Assembly: GCA_023614405.1 (NCBI GenBank)
Contig: CM042688.1
Span: forward strand, 376,699,331-376,763,330
Length of the DNA: 64,000 nucleotides
Reading direction: 5' to 3'
DNA from: Avena insularis
Lineage: Eukaryota > Streptophyta > Magnoliopsida > Poales > Poaceae
Each line of letters opens with the position of its first letter. Position 1 is the stretch's first letter. Below, in pieces: positions 34,025-46,508 of this stretch. A program made the translations under genes and the position numbers. A model generated the notes under the pieces. It was not told the DNA's origin. It made no database searches and was given only the letters and a program-made list of their open reading frames with translations.

Positions 34025-34614
34025 TCTCTACTACTATAATTGAGCAGACTTGAATTGGATCCATAGCACCAATCCTGACTGTTGGGCTGTTAGATCCAAT
34101 GGTTTAGAGCAGCTAGATTTGTGTTGAATAGTACCTAGAGCAAACTCCACCATGTTCTAGAACCATCATGTCACCACCCCAAAATTTCATATCACAGTAG
34201 GTTGTATTCTCAATATGTGTAGATAGTTATTATTAATAGACTTAATTTATGCATTTTGGGGGTGGTGACATGATGGTTCTAGAACATGGTGGAGTTTGCT
34301 ATAGGTCTATACTATTCAACATGAAACCAGTTGCTCTGAACCATTGGATCTAATAGCCCAACGGTTAGGATTGGTGCTATAGATCCAATTCAAAACTGCT
34401 CCACTACAGTAGTAGAGAGAATACAGCCTATTGTGCTATGAAATTTTGGGGTTGGTGGCATGATGGTTCTAGAACATGCATGGTGCAGTTTGCTCTAGGT
34501 ATTATTCAACACGAATCCAGCTTCTCAGAACCATTGGATCTAACAGCCCAACGGTTAGGATTGGTGCTATGGATCCAATTCAAAATTGCTCCATTATAGT
34601 AGTAGATATAGAGA
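34025..34614. mobile_element. Fold-back element, rearranged with three arms
   Basis: A left arm (34025-34256) beginning TCTCTACTACTATAAT is followed by an inverted right arm (34257-34417) and then by a second right arm (34418-34606) ending ATTATAGTAGTAGA. The arms share the phrases CCATTGGATCTAATAGCCCA and GGTGGTGACATGATGGTTC. The structure suggests a duplicated or recombined arm of the element seen complete at 37927. Confidence 0.65.
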
Positions 34615-34857
34615 TATCTTACCACTCTATAGTGTACGTATAACTTTGAATATTGACCATTGGATCAAGACTCGTGAATCCCAATATTTCTAGCCGTTGG
34701 ATCTTCTTTTCCATTCTAGCATCTAGAAAATTCTATTGATAGTCTTCAGTATAATGTATGGTATGCACAAACCTCAAAACACACTTCTCCATCATACTAG
34801 AATATTCTCCCTCGTAGCTAATAATCATTGACTTTTGCATGATCTTATCTTATCTTA

Positions 34858-35278
34858 TCTTACCACTATATAGTGTACAAATAACTTTGAATGTTGACCG
34901 TTGGATCAAGATTCGCGAATCCCAACATTTCTAGCCACTGGATCTTGTTTTCCATTATAGCATCTAGAAGATTATACTGATAGTTTTCGGCATAATGAAT
35001 GCTATGCACAAACCTCAAAACACACTTCTCCATCATACTAGAATCTTCTCCTTTTTTCTCTAGACCATGTTATCAAAAATTTCATGTGTTAGGTAGATAA
35101 TAATCTTTGACTTCTACATGACATACAAAGTATAAGGACCAAATATACACCCACACTTTATAGATGTTGATCAAATTTATAATTTATTGTGCTTTACCAA
35201 TTATAATTTTATATAGTGATGATATGTCATACGTCTACTATCTAGGTCTCATGTGCAAGGCACGTGCAACTTACTAGT
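34858..35278 (+). mobile_element. Helitron-like unit on the plus strand
   Basis: It starts TCTTACCACTATATAGTG after a (TCTTA)4 run and ends ...GCAACTTACTAGT. A hairpin ATGTGC-AAG-GCACGT lies at 35251-35265, 8 bases before CTAGT. It is the only clear full copy in this orientation. A second 5' half precedes it at 34615-34840. Confidence 0.6.
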
Positions 35279-36691
35279 ATAATAGGTAAAGCAGAAAAAA
35301 TATAAATTTGATCAGTATGGGTGTGTATTTGGTTCTTGTACTTTGTATATCATGTAGAAGTCAACGATTATTAGCTATCTAAAACTTGAATGATTTGGTA
35401 ACATGGTCTAGAGAAACGAGGGAGAGGACTCTAGAATGATGGAGAAGTGTGTTTTGAGTTTTGTGCATAGCATTCATTGTGATGAAGACTATCAATAAAA
35501 TCTTCTAGATGCTAGAATGGAAAAGAAGATCCAACGGCTGGAAATGTTGGGATTCGCTAGTCTTTATCCAACGGTCAATATTCAAAGTTATTCATACATT
35601 ATATAGTGGTAATACTAGTAAGTTGCACATGCCCTGCACATGAGACTCAGATAATAGACGTCTGATATATCACCACCATATAATATTATAATAGGTAAAG
35701 CACAAAAATATATAAATTTGATCAACATCTATAAAGTATGGGTGTATATTTCGTTCTTGTACTTTGAATATCATTTAGAGGTCAACGATTATTAGCTATG
35801 TAAAACTTTAAAATTTTGATAACATGGTCTAGAGAAACGAGGGAGAATATTCTAGAATGATAAGTGTTATTTGAGTTTTGTGCATAACATCATTGTGATG
35901 TAGACTATTAATAGAATCTTCTAGATGCTTGAATGGAAAAGAAGATCCAATGGCTGGAAATGATGGGATTTAGAGTCTTGATCCAACGATCAATATTCAA
36001 AGTTGTTCGTACACTATATAGTGGTAAGATCATGTAGAAGTCAACGATTATTAGCTATCTAAAACATGAATTTTTTGGTAACAAGGTCTAGAGAAACGAG
36101 GGAGAAGATTCTAGAATGATGGGGAAAGTGTATTTTGAGTTTTGTGCGTAGCATTCATTGTGATGAAGTATATCAATAGAATCTTCTAGACCGTTAAAAA
36201 ATAGAATATTCTAGATGCTAGAATGGAAAAAAAGATCCAATAGCTGGAAATGTTGGGATTTGCGAGTCTTGATCCAACGGTCAATATTCAAAGTTATTTG
36301 TACACTATATAGTGCTAAGATTATAACAGGTAAAGCAAAAAATATATAAATTTGATTAACATCTATAAAGTATGGGTGTATATATTTGGTTCTTGTACTT
36401 TGTATATCATATAGAAGTCAACGATTATTAGCTATCTAAAACTTTAAAATTTTGGTAACACGGTCTAGAGAAACGAGGGAGAAGATTCTAGAATGATGCA
36501 GAAGTGATTTTTGTGCATCGCATTCATTGTAATGAAGACTATCGATAGAATTTTCAAGATGATAGAATGGAAAGGAAGATCGAACGGCTGGAAATGTGCG
36601 GATTCATGAGTCTTGATTCAATGGTCAATATTTAAAGTTGTTCGTACACTATATAGTGGTAAGATCATGTAGAAGTCAACGATTATTAGCT

Positions 36692-37108
36692 ACTAGTAAG
36701 TTGCACGTGCCTTGCACGTGAGACTGAGATAGTAGACGTATGACATATCATCACTATATACAATTATAATTGGTAAAGCACAAAAAATTATAAATTTGAT
36801 CAACATCTATAAAGTATGGGTGTATATGTTTGGTCCTTGTACTTTGTATCATCATGTAGAAGTCAAAGATTATTAGCTACCTAACACATGAAATTTTTGA
36901 TAACATGATCTAGAGAAACAAGGGAGAAGATTCTAGTATGACGGAGAAGTGTGTTTGAGGTTGTGAATAACATTCATTATGCCAAAGACTATCAATAGAA
37001 TCTTCTAGATGCTAGAATGGAAAATAAGATCCAACGGCTGGACAAGCTAGGATTCGCGAGTCTTGATCCAACGGTCAGCATTCAAAGTTATTTGTACACT
37101 ATATAGTG
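36692..37108 (-). mobile_element. Helitron-like unit, best-preserved minus-strand copy
   Basis: The minus-strand 3' end CTAGT lies at 36692-36696. The hairpin ACGTGC-CTT-GCACGT at 36705-36719 is perfect. The 5' end ACCACTATATAGTG-like sequence lies at about 37095-37108, lacking the last few terminal bases. Confidence 0.6.
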
Positions 37109-37926
37109 ATATTTAATGAAGACTATCAATAGAATCTTCAAGATGCTAGAATGGAAAAGAAGATCCAACAGCTGGAAATGTTGGGTCACGCGTCTTGATC
37201 CAACAGTCAATATTCAAAGTTGTTTGCACACTATATAGTGGTAAGATCATGTAGAAGTCAATGATTATTAGCTACTAGTAAGTTGCACGTGAGACTCAGA
37301 TAGTAGACGTATGACATATCATCATCACTATATACAATTATAATTGGTCAAGCACAAAAAATTATAAATTTGACTAACACCTATAAACTATGGGTGTATA
37401 TTTGGTCCTTGTACTATGTATGATCATGTAGAAGTCAAATATTATTTAGCTACCTAACACATGAAATTTGTGATAACATGGTCTAGATAAACAAGGGAGA
37501 AGCTTCTAGTATGATGGAGAAGTGTGTTTTGAGGTTTGTGCATAGCATTCATTATGCCGAAGACTATCAATAGAATCTTCTAGAAGTTAGAATGGAAAAG
37601 AAGATCCAAGGGCTAGAACGCAGAGATTCGCGAGTCTTGATCCAACAGTCAACATTCAAAGTTATTCGTACACTATATAGTGGTAAGATAAGATCATGTA
37701 GAAGTCAACGATTATTAGCTACTCCGTAAGAGGGAGAAGATTCTAGTATGATAGATAAGTGTGTTTTGAGGTTTGTGCATAGCATTCATTATGCTAAAGA
37801 CTATCTATAGAATCTTCTAGATGCTAGCATGGAAAAGAAGATCCAACGGTTGGAAATATTAGGATTTGCGAGTCTTGATCCAACGGTCAGCATTCAAATT
37901 TATTCATACAGTATATAGTGGTCATA

Positions 37927-38466
37927 TCTCTACTACTATAATGGAGCAGTTTTGAATTGGATATATAGCACCAAGCCTGACCATTGGGCTATTAGATCCA
38001 ATGGTTTAGAGAAGCTGGATTCATGTTGAATAGCACCTAGAGCAAACTCCACCATGCATGTTGGAAAACCATTATGTCACCACCCCAAAATTTCATAGCA
38101 CAGTAGGTTGTATTCTCAATATGTGTAGATATAGTTATTATTCATAGACTTAATGTATGCATTTTTTCTCTAACAAGACTATTGGTTAATATAAACTTAA
38201 TGCTTGTTAAATCACTTTTCATACATTAGAGAAAAAAGCATAAATTAAGTCTATTAATAATAACTATATACACATATTTAGAATACAGCCTACTGTGCTA
38301 TGAAATTTTGGGGGTGGTGACATGCTGGTTCTAGAACATGGTGGAGTTTGCTCTAGGTACTATTCAACACGAATCCAGCTGCTCTGAACCATTGGATCTA
38401 ATAGCCCAACGGTCAGGATTGGTGCTATGGATCCAATTCAAAACTGCTCCATTATAGTAGTGGAGA
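37927..38466. mobile_element. Fold-back (long inverted repeat) element, complete
   Basis: Inverted arms of about 235 bp (37927-38160 and 38222-38466) flank a short AT-rich centre. The outer ends are TCTCTACTACTATAATGG and its inverse. No coding sequence is present, so it is a MITE-like or fold-back element. The flanks are different parts of the Helitron-like repeat, so no target duplication can be assigned. Confidence 0.7.
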
Positions 38467-40213
38467 TCTAAAACATGAAATTTTTGGTAACATGGTCTAG
38501 AGATACGAGGGAGAAGATTCTAAAATGATGGAGAAGTGTGTTTTGAGTTTTCTACATAGGATTCATTTTGATGAATACTATCAATAGAATCTTCTAGACC
38601 GTTCAAAAAATAGAATCTTCTAGATGCTAGAATGGAAAAGAAGATCCAATGGCTGCAAATGTTGGGATTCACGAGTCTTGATCCAACAGTCAATATTCAA
38701 AGTTATTCATACACTATATAGTGGTAAGATAAGATTATAATAGGTAAAGCAAAAAATATATAAATTTGATCAACATCTATAAAGTATGGGTGTATATATT
38801 TGGTTCTTGTACTTTGTATATCATGTAGAAGTCAGCGATTATTAGCTATCTAAAACATTAAAATTTTGGTAACATGGGCTACATAAATGAGGGAGAAGAT
38901 TCTAGAATGATGGAGAAGTGTGTTTTGAGTTTTGTGCATAGAATTCATTGTGATGAAGTGTAACACCCCAAATCTTTAATCAAGGTTATCAAGATCCTAA
39001 TCACCCAATTTAGGGTTAACAAAAACTTTTATTAAGATAATGAATATGAATGCATGTGTGTGTTGCATTAGTATAGAATTGTTTGAAAATGCCATGCTTG
39101 ATTGTTTTAAATGTTGAGAAATGGTTTGAAGGTGAATGCCACATCATCTAGACCATTTACAAACAAAATCCAAAGAGAAAGAAATCAAATAAGATTAAAT
39201 AAGGCAAATGGTCATTTTGCCCATTTTAAACCACTAGGCCACTTTGGGTGTTCCTAGAAGAAGATTTCTGAGAGAAACATTTCTATCTCTTTTCACCCCT
39301 TGCTAGACCAAGTAAAGATGTACCAAGGCCCACTTTACAAACTTACAAAAACATCTAGCAAATCAATTTAAAGGACATTTGAAAATTGAATCCAATTCAT
39401 ATGAGATGATCACACTTTCTCAAAAACCCACCAAATCAGTTCACCTTGGCAATCCCAAGAAAACCTAGTCTCTCAAGCTTAAGACAAGTTCACCCAAAAA
39501 CTTTGAATCAAAATTCAAAAATAATTTTCATGCAGCCATTTCCTCAAACACTTGGCAGGAACAGAATAAACACTAGACTAGCTGCACTATTTGGTACAGT
39601 GAGCATCGACCATTTGGTCTCCAATTTAACCCCATGTCCCCTCTAAGCCTAACCCAGCCCCAGACCAGCTCCCCTTCGCTGCTGGCATAGTGGAGCGCCG
39701 CCCGTTCTTGGTCGTTGCCGGCCGACAGTGGGCAGCACGCCAGGAGCCACGCCAGCCTCGCCCAGGACACGCACCAGACACGCGAGCTCCTACCACCACC
39801 CCATGTCCACCCCACGGTCGAAGCCCAGCCTTGGACCACACTAGCACCGTCGTGCACGGCCTCTCTGCACTGTGTCCAGAGCGCACTAGTGCGCCGCACC
39901 CGACCAGCTTGCACGCTCCGCGCCTTGACCTCCCCTCACGTGCACAGACCTGTTGTTGATAGAAGCACCCTGGAAGACACCCCCGTTCGCCACCGCGCGA
40001 CCTGTAGCTCCCGTGCGCCACCGCAAACACCACTGCCTCCGCCCAGAGCACCGCATGCGCCTGACTGTTCCACACCGCCCCACGCCTCACCTTTAAGCCA
40101 GCAACGACCGCCAGGAGACACCACACCGTCCACCTACCCTAGCCATGCCCTTAGCTCTCTGTGCCGCCCTCGCCGGAGACGCCAGCTCGCACCACTCGGT
40201 CCCCTCGTCGAGC

Positions 40214-40221
40214 TATAAAAG
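40214..40221 (+). promoter_or_regulatory. TATA box of the chromovirus 5' LTR
   Basis: TATAAAAG follows a CpG-rich stretch, and the same box is conserved at 58570 in the 3' LTR. This is the probable core promoter for the genomic RNA. Confidence 0.6.
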
Positions 40222-42240
40222 GAGGCCACCACAGCCTCCATTCCTCACACCACTTGACTCCACACTCACCATTGAGCCTCCCACACCCCTTCCCGGAGCA
40301 AGGCGAGTACCACCGTGCCGGAATTGCACCGGAGTCCGCCGCTGCTAGAGGAGAAGGGCGCTGTCGATTGCGACCACCCCAAGCCTCGCCGTGACCGTGC
40401 CTCGCTTCGCTGTCTTCTACCACACCGTTTGCCCCTGTCGCCGAGCCTAACTGGAGCCCAGGTGAGCCCCGCCAGACCCCCACCGCCGCGCTAGGTCTAG
40501 TTCCTCGCCGGAGCTGTTCGTCGTCGATGATGACTCTCGGCCATTAGATTAGAAGTTGATCGCATGACCTAGATTCGCCCATACCGTTTCGCTTAGTTAG
40601 TTTCGCTGACCAGTGGGTCCGCACTGTCAGCGGCCTGCTGCGCCGCGGAGTGCCACTGGGCCGGCCCGTTAGCTTTCCCGTGCTGGCCCAAAAATTCAAA
40701 TAAGTGGTTTTCCAATTTAGTTGAAATCATATTCTGTCCACTTATTCAAAAATCAATTCAGAAAGTTTCAGTTAACCAAATGGCATGATTAAAATTTTTT
40801 TAGAAAGATAATTAAAATATATATCCAAGCCCGTTGGATTTATATCATTTGGAGTTAGAGATAATATATAGCAAAAATAACAAAACAGATATTTTTGCAA
40901 CTTCAAACATTTTTCAAATATCAATCGTAATAGCTTTTGAGTTGATTTCAACTCTCAAAAATCACATTTGACAATACCTATCTGAATATGTAATAATATT
41001 TAGGTTTGCATGCAGTGACTTTGGACTAGTACCAAAATAGTGCTATATAGGCATTTCTAGTCACTTTAAATCACTTAAATGATAATCTTAAACTTATTGG
41101 AATATGATCAAACCTTTAAATCACATTCCCATGTATTAGAATATGTGGTAATGACATGTGTCAACATGATCCCATATTTTAATTTGAGAATATTAAATCT
41201 TAATTAATTTCAATGAGTAGAAATTACTTTTCTCAAATAAAATAAATGAAACTAGTTCTTTAAATCTTGTGATGAGTGTGATGATGGTAGATCATCAAGT
41301 TTGAACCTTAGTGTGCTAATTAGACTTAGTTAAGTATTGTTTGGTGATTGTGTACCCCGTATTCATTTATAGACGATAGTGTCGACCAAGTCTATGAGGA
41401 GGAGGAGTTCTACCCCAAAGAAGACGAAGAGAACTTCAATCACTGCACTAATCAAGGCAAGCTATTATTAGCAAGCTAGAACTAAGCAAGTTAACACTTT
41501 CCCCCTTTTGATAACTTAAGCAATTGCGTTAGGCATGCTTGATTATACATTTTGATTATTACCCATCCCAAGTTTTACTTGCAAGCTTTACTCTTTTGAC
41601 TTTACCAAAGTTCTTTACTCTTAGTTAATGCTCTGTGATATTTTGGAAAGATAGTATAGATAGCATAAGGAGTATAAAACTAGGCTTATACTAGATGTCA
41701 TTCTATGGCATGAGATTGAGATTAGCATCCCTCATTAGTGAACACTCTTAACTTAGTGGCTAGTGCTAAGCATAAAACTTGATCACTTTATACTTGGGTG
41801 AAAATGATTATAAAAACCTTGGAATGATGAGTCATTCTATTGAGATGTTTTGACATGTGTGATAAACACAAATGGATTTGATGATGAAAATGTTGAGGCA
41901 TGAGCCTTAGCCCTGTATAAAAACTGATGGTTGGGTTTGGATGCGATACCAGTCTAACTTTACCGTACAACCACAATACCTGAATTGGGTAAGGCTTAAC
42001 CGGAAGTTTATATGCATTAGTATGGGTTCCCTCGCGGAAGAGGTTGGAGCTGAGGCTACCTCTTGATGATGTCCACCTATGCAGTGCCCAGGATGGCAGA
42101 TGGCCATGGCTGGGAGGCCAAGCTCATAGGAGAGGTGCTTATACAAGAGTGTGCAAAGGAAAGGTTATGATTGATTATCCGCATACTAAGTATGATGATT
42201 CAGGGTTATCCCTGACGGATGTATCGAATTTTGTGGTGAA

Positions 42241-42245
42241 AGTGT
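42241..42245. repeat. Target-site duplication AGTGT of the Angela-type element, left
   Basis: AGTGT directly precedes the LTR and is repeated at 50849-50853. Confidence 0.93.
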
Positions 42246-43936
42246 TGTTGGAGATATGCCCAAGAGGCAATAATAAAAGTGGTTATTATTATATCTTTGT
42301 GTTTATGATGAATGTTTACATACCAAGCTATAATTGTATTATAAGGAAACACTAATACATGTGTGTTTTGTAAACATAAAAGAGTCCCTAGTAAGCCTCT
42401 TGTGGAACTAGCTTGTTGATTAAATGATGATCATGGTTTCCTGATCATGGACATTGGATGTCATTAATAACAAGGTTATATCATTAGGAGAATGATGTGA
42501 TGGACACACACCCATAGTAAGCGTAGCATAAGATCAAGTCATTAAGTTCGTATTGATGTAAGCTTTCAAATGCATAGTAACCTAATCCTTCGACCATGAG
42601 GTTATGTTAATCACCATCACCGGATGGGTACTTTGATGACATCAAACACCGCTTCGTAACTAGGTGGTTATAAAGGTGTCATTGGGTATTCTAAAAGTAT
42701 GTGTTGAAGCGCATGGACCAAGATTGGGATTTGTCCATCCATATGACGGATAGATATGCTCTGGGCCCTCTCGGTGGAATGTCATCTAGTTAGCTTGCAA
42801 GCATGTGACTAGGTCACAAGGGATGACATAACATGGAACGAGTAAAGAGTACTTATCAGTAACAAGGAAGAACTAGGTATAGAGATACCGACGATCAAAC
42901 CTCGGATAAGTAGAATATCGTGTGACAAAGGGAATTGGTTTCGTATGTTAATGGTTCTATCGATCACGAAGTCATTGTTGAGTATGTGGGAGCCATTATG
43001 GATCTCCAGATCCCGCTGATGGTTATTGATCGGAGAGGTGTCTTCATCATGTCTGCATATTCACGAACCATAGGGTGACACACTTAAGGTTAGAAGTTGT
43101 TTTAAGTAGATATGGAATATCCGTTGGAGACCGAATGTTGTTCGGAGTCTCGGATTGGATCCGGGACATCACGAGGAGATCCGGAATTATCCGGAGAATA
43201 AGATTCATATATTGGGGATCATTTTCTAAGTTAGGAAATGTTCCAGTGTTTGTATGGAGATTCTAGAAGGTTTCGGAATGTTCTGGAAGGTTCTAGAAGA
43301 GTTCTTGGTGTTTGCTTGAAAACCAAGAAAGGGTCAAGGAAACCTTGTGGGGGCTAGACACGAATTCGTGGGGGAGGAGGACTCCTCCCCCCTTCCCAAC
43401 CCGTCGGCCAAGGAGGGGAGTCCTACTAGGACTCCCCCTCCCATGGCGCGCCTCCCTCCTTTAAATAGAGGGGAGGGGGCGCCCCCTCCTACACCTCTCC
43501 CATAACAATCCCTAGCCGCCGCCTCTCTCCTCTTCCTTCGCTCTGCTCCGGCTTAGGCGAAGCCCTGCAGAATTCTTTCCTCCACCACCACCACCACACC
43601 GTCATGCTGCTGGGATTCCGTGGAGAAGATCTACTACCTCCGCTGCTCGCTGGAACAGCTAAGGAAGGTCTGCTTCGACTCCGCACGTGTGACCGATCAT
43701 GGAAGCGCCGAACGCTACCGGAAGGATCGTCCACACGATCTTGAGATCGGCAAGTGATCGACTACATCAACCCCGAGATCTAATCTCGTAACGCTTTCAG
43801 TTCTACAAGGGTTAGTACAGATCTATCTCGTTGCTCATCTCTAATAGATTAGATCTTGGATTTTATCTAGATTAGATCTGGGTTTTGTTCGTTCTTGCGG
43901 TAGAAAATTTTTGTTTTCCATGCTACGAACCCATCA
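42246..43936 (+). repeat. 5' LTR of the Angela-type element
   Basis: TGTTGG...CCCATCA. A TATA-like TTTAAATAG lies at about 43460, ahead of a pyrimidine-rich leader. Confidence 0.93.
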
Positions 43937-45146
43937 GTGGTATCAGAGCCTTGTCTATGCGTAGATCTGTTGCACGAGTAGAACACAATTATGTTGTGGG
44001 CGTTGGTGCTCGTGCCGTCTTTTGCTTTGTGTACGTTGCATCTTGCGGTATGGTGGGATGAAGCGGCTCGGGCTAACCTTACATGTCATCGCACATGAGA
44101 CTTGCTCCACGCTTGACGTGTAACTTGCTTTGCACAAGTGGCTTTGTGGGTGTCTGTCTCTCCCATCATAGTATAGATCCAATCTACACTTTGCACTCGA
44201 TAGCACTTGTATCAACGTTGTGGTTCAGTTTCGTAGGTAAGATCCGTTCTTATTCGAAAGCCCCAAACCACGTAAAACTTGCAAAGAAAAATTAGAGGCG
44301 TCTAACTTGTTTTTACAGGGGTTTTGTGATATGATATGGCCATCATGTGATTCTGATTATATTTGATGTATGCAATGATCCTTGTTGTAATATGGCAACC
44401 GGCAGGAGCCTAATGGTTGTCTTTAATTCTGTTAAGACCTGCGTGTCTATTCATCTCGTAATAGCTTTATTCCAAGTAGTTGTAATAGTTGCTGGTGATG
44501 ATGGACAACCATGAAGGGCGCCAATCGACCTTGACACAATGTGGTGATGATGGAGATCATGTCCGTGCTTTGGAGATGGAGATCAAAGGCATAAGAAGAA
44601 AGGGCCATATCATATCACACTAATTATGAATTGCCTGTGATGTTAATCCTTTATGCATCTTGTATTGCTTAGATCGCGACGTTAGCATTATAAGATGATC
44701 CCTCTCACTTAATTTCAAGTAATAAAGTGTTCGTCCTTAGTTGGCACCGTTGCTAAGACTCGTCGTCTCGAAGCATCTCGTGATGATCGGGTGTGATAGA
44801 TTCTACGTGTGCATACAACGGGTGCAAGCCAGATTTGCACATGTGGAAACTAAGGTTAATCTTGACGAGCCTAGCATGTACAGACATGGTCTCGGAACAC
44901 GGAATACCAAAAGGTAGAGCATGAATCATATAAGTGATATGATGAACATGAAGATTGTTCACCGATGAAACTACATCCTCTCAGGTGAAGATCAGACTTG
45001 GTGTAGTGGACTTGGTTCGTGTAATCACTAAGACAATGTGAGGGATGTTGTTTTGAGTGGGAGTTCACCTAGTTAATTTAAGAATTAAAGTAGAACTCAA
45101 TTTATCATAAACTTAGTCTAAACTACTTGCAAATTTGTTGTAGATT
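43937..45146 (+). other. Primer-binding site and untranslated leader of the Angela-type element
   Basis: TGGTATCAGAGCC at 43938-43950 is the standard initiator-methionine tRNA primer site, one base from the LTR. The following 1.2 kb is non-coding leader before the gag ATG. Long leaders carrying packaging and dimerisation signals are usual in this family, but I could not define any here. Confidence 0.85.
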
Positions 45147-46508
45147 ATGGCGAATCTCTCCATCAATTTCAATGCGTTCCTAGAGAAAGAAAAACTTAAG
45201 AACAATGGAAGCAACTTCACGGACTGGCTCCGTGGTCTGAAGATTGTCCTCAGGGCTGGTCAGATGACCTATGTGCTCGAAGCACCACTAGGTGACCCAC
45301 CTGCAGATGATGCCACCGATGACGTAAAGAATGTTTACGCCACTCGGAAAAATCATTACTCCATAGTTCAGTGTGCCATCCTGTACGGTTTAGAAATGGA
45401 GCTCCAAAAGCGTTTTGAGCACCACGACCCGTTCGAGATCATTAAGGAGCTCAAACTCATTTTTGAGACTCACGCGGCCATGGAGAGCTATGAGGCCTCC
45501 GAGAAGTTCTTTACCTGCAAGATGGAAGAGGGAAGCTCCGTTAGCGAGCACGTGCTCACCATGTCTGGGCATGCAAACAAACTCCAAGAGTTGGGGATAA
45601 CAATTCCTAATGAGTTAGGGATTCACCGTGTCCTCCAATCACTGCCACCGAGTTATAAGAACTTTGTGATGAACTACAATATGCACTGCATGAACAAGAC
45701 GTTGCCTGAACTATCGTCCATGCTGAAAACTGCTGAAGTGGAGATCAAGAAGGAGCACCAAGTGTTGATGGTCAATAAGACCACCAATTTCAAGAAACAG
45801 GGCAAGCCTAAGAAAAAGGGCAACTTCAAGAAGGATGGCCAGAAACCTACCGCACCTGCTAAGAAGCCCAAGGTTGGTCCTAAGCCTGAAACTGAGTGCT
45901 TCTACTGCAAGGGTGCTGGTCACTGGAAGCGTAACTTCCCCAAGTACCTAGAAGATCTGAAGAACGACAACATCAAGAAGAAAGGTATATTCGATATACA
46001 TGTTATTGATGTGTATCTTACTAGTAGTCGTAGTAGTGCCTTGGTATTTGATACTGGTTCTGTTGCTCATATTTGTAACTCGAAACAGGAGCTGCGGAAT
46101 AAACGAAGACTGGCAAGAGACGAGGTGATGATGCGCGTTGGAAATGGCTCCAAGGTTGATGTGATCGCCACGCACGCCTCTACATCTACCTTCGGATTAG
46201 TTTTAAATTTAAATAATTGTTATTTGGTGCCTGCGTTAAGCATGAACATTATATCTAGATCTTGTTTATTGCGAGACGGTTACTCTTTTAAGTCTGAGAA
46301 TAAAGGTTGTTCGATTTATATGAGTAATATCTTTTATGGTAATGCACCTGAGATAAATGGTTTATTCTTATTAAATCTCGATAGTAGTGATACACATGTT
46401 CACAACATAGATGCTAAACGAATAAAATTGAATGATAATTCTACATACATGTGGCAATCGCTGCCTTGGTCACATTGGAGTGAAGCGTATGAAGAAACTC
46501 CATTCTGA
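45147..46508 (+). pseudogene. gag: Angela-type gag, zinc knuckle and protease, truncated by frameshift
   Basis: ATG at 45147 follows the leader and opens a 453-residue frame. The gag core is about residues 1-220 (FTDWLRGLKIVLRAG, then SVSEHVLTMSGHANKLQELG). A lysine-rich stretch comes next, then the knuckle CFYCKGAGHWKRNF, whose fourth zinc ligand is phenylalanine instead of cysteine. The protease active site VFDTGSVAHICNS is intact. After DNSTYMW the frame shifts near 46455 and ends within 17 codons, so integrase is not reached. Gag would build cytoplasmic virus-like particles. The start fits the family. Confidence 0.93.

Larger units (their letters stand above)
33540..38958 (-). mobile_element. 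Cluster of short Helitron-like elements, mostly minus strand
   Basis: At least eight related units of about 420 bp or fragments of them lie head to tail. On the minus strand a full unit starts TCTTACCACTATATAGTG and ends with a GC-rich hairpin, 11-12 bases and CTAGT or CTAAT, which are Helitron-type termini without target duplications. 3' ends are visible near 33545 (mutated), 33951, 35613, 36692 and 37274. Junction phrases GTGGTAAGATCATGTAGAAG join truncated units near 36029, 36665, 37247 and 37690. No Rep/helicase gene is present, so they are non-autonomous. The cluster is cut at 38959 by the chromovirus LTR. Confidence 0.6.
38959..42245 (+). repeat. Chromovirus 5' LTR, first part
   Basis: It starts TGTAACACCCC and is homologous to 57314-58813 over its first 1.5 kb. 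A CpG-rich block (39640-40520) includes a TATA box at 40214. An AT-rich block follows. An exon-like stretch at 41373-41456 sits between an ATTTATAG acceptor-like site and an AATCAAG|GCAAGC donor-like site and encodes an acidic frame (YEEEEFYPKEDEENF). The LTR is interrupted at 42246 by the Copia element and resumes at 50854. Confidence 0.88.

Noticed and set aside
33540..38958. CRISPR-like or satellite array
   Set aside because: Repeats are long (about 420 bp), without spacers, and have Helitron-type termini. The sequence is from a plant nuclear genome.
39626..40483. Overlapping GC-rich open frames that could suggest a host gene (also 4780-5586, 22434-23088, 58010-58911)
   Set aside because: They occupy the CpG-rich promoter part of long LTRs, occur on both strands, and recur in both chromovirus LTRs.
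43937..45146. Small ORFs in the Angela leader
   Set aside because: Short, unconserved and on both strands. The region is the known untranslated leader position.
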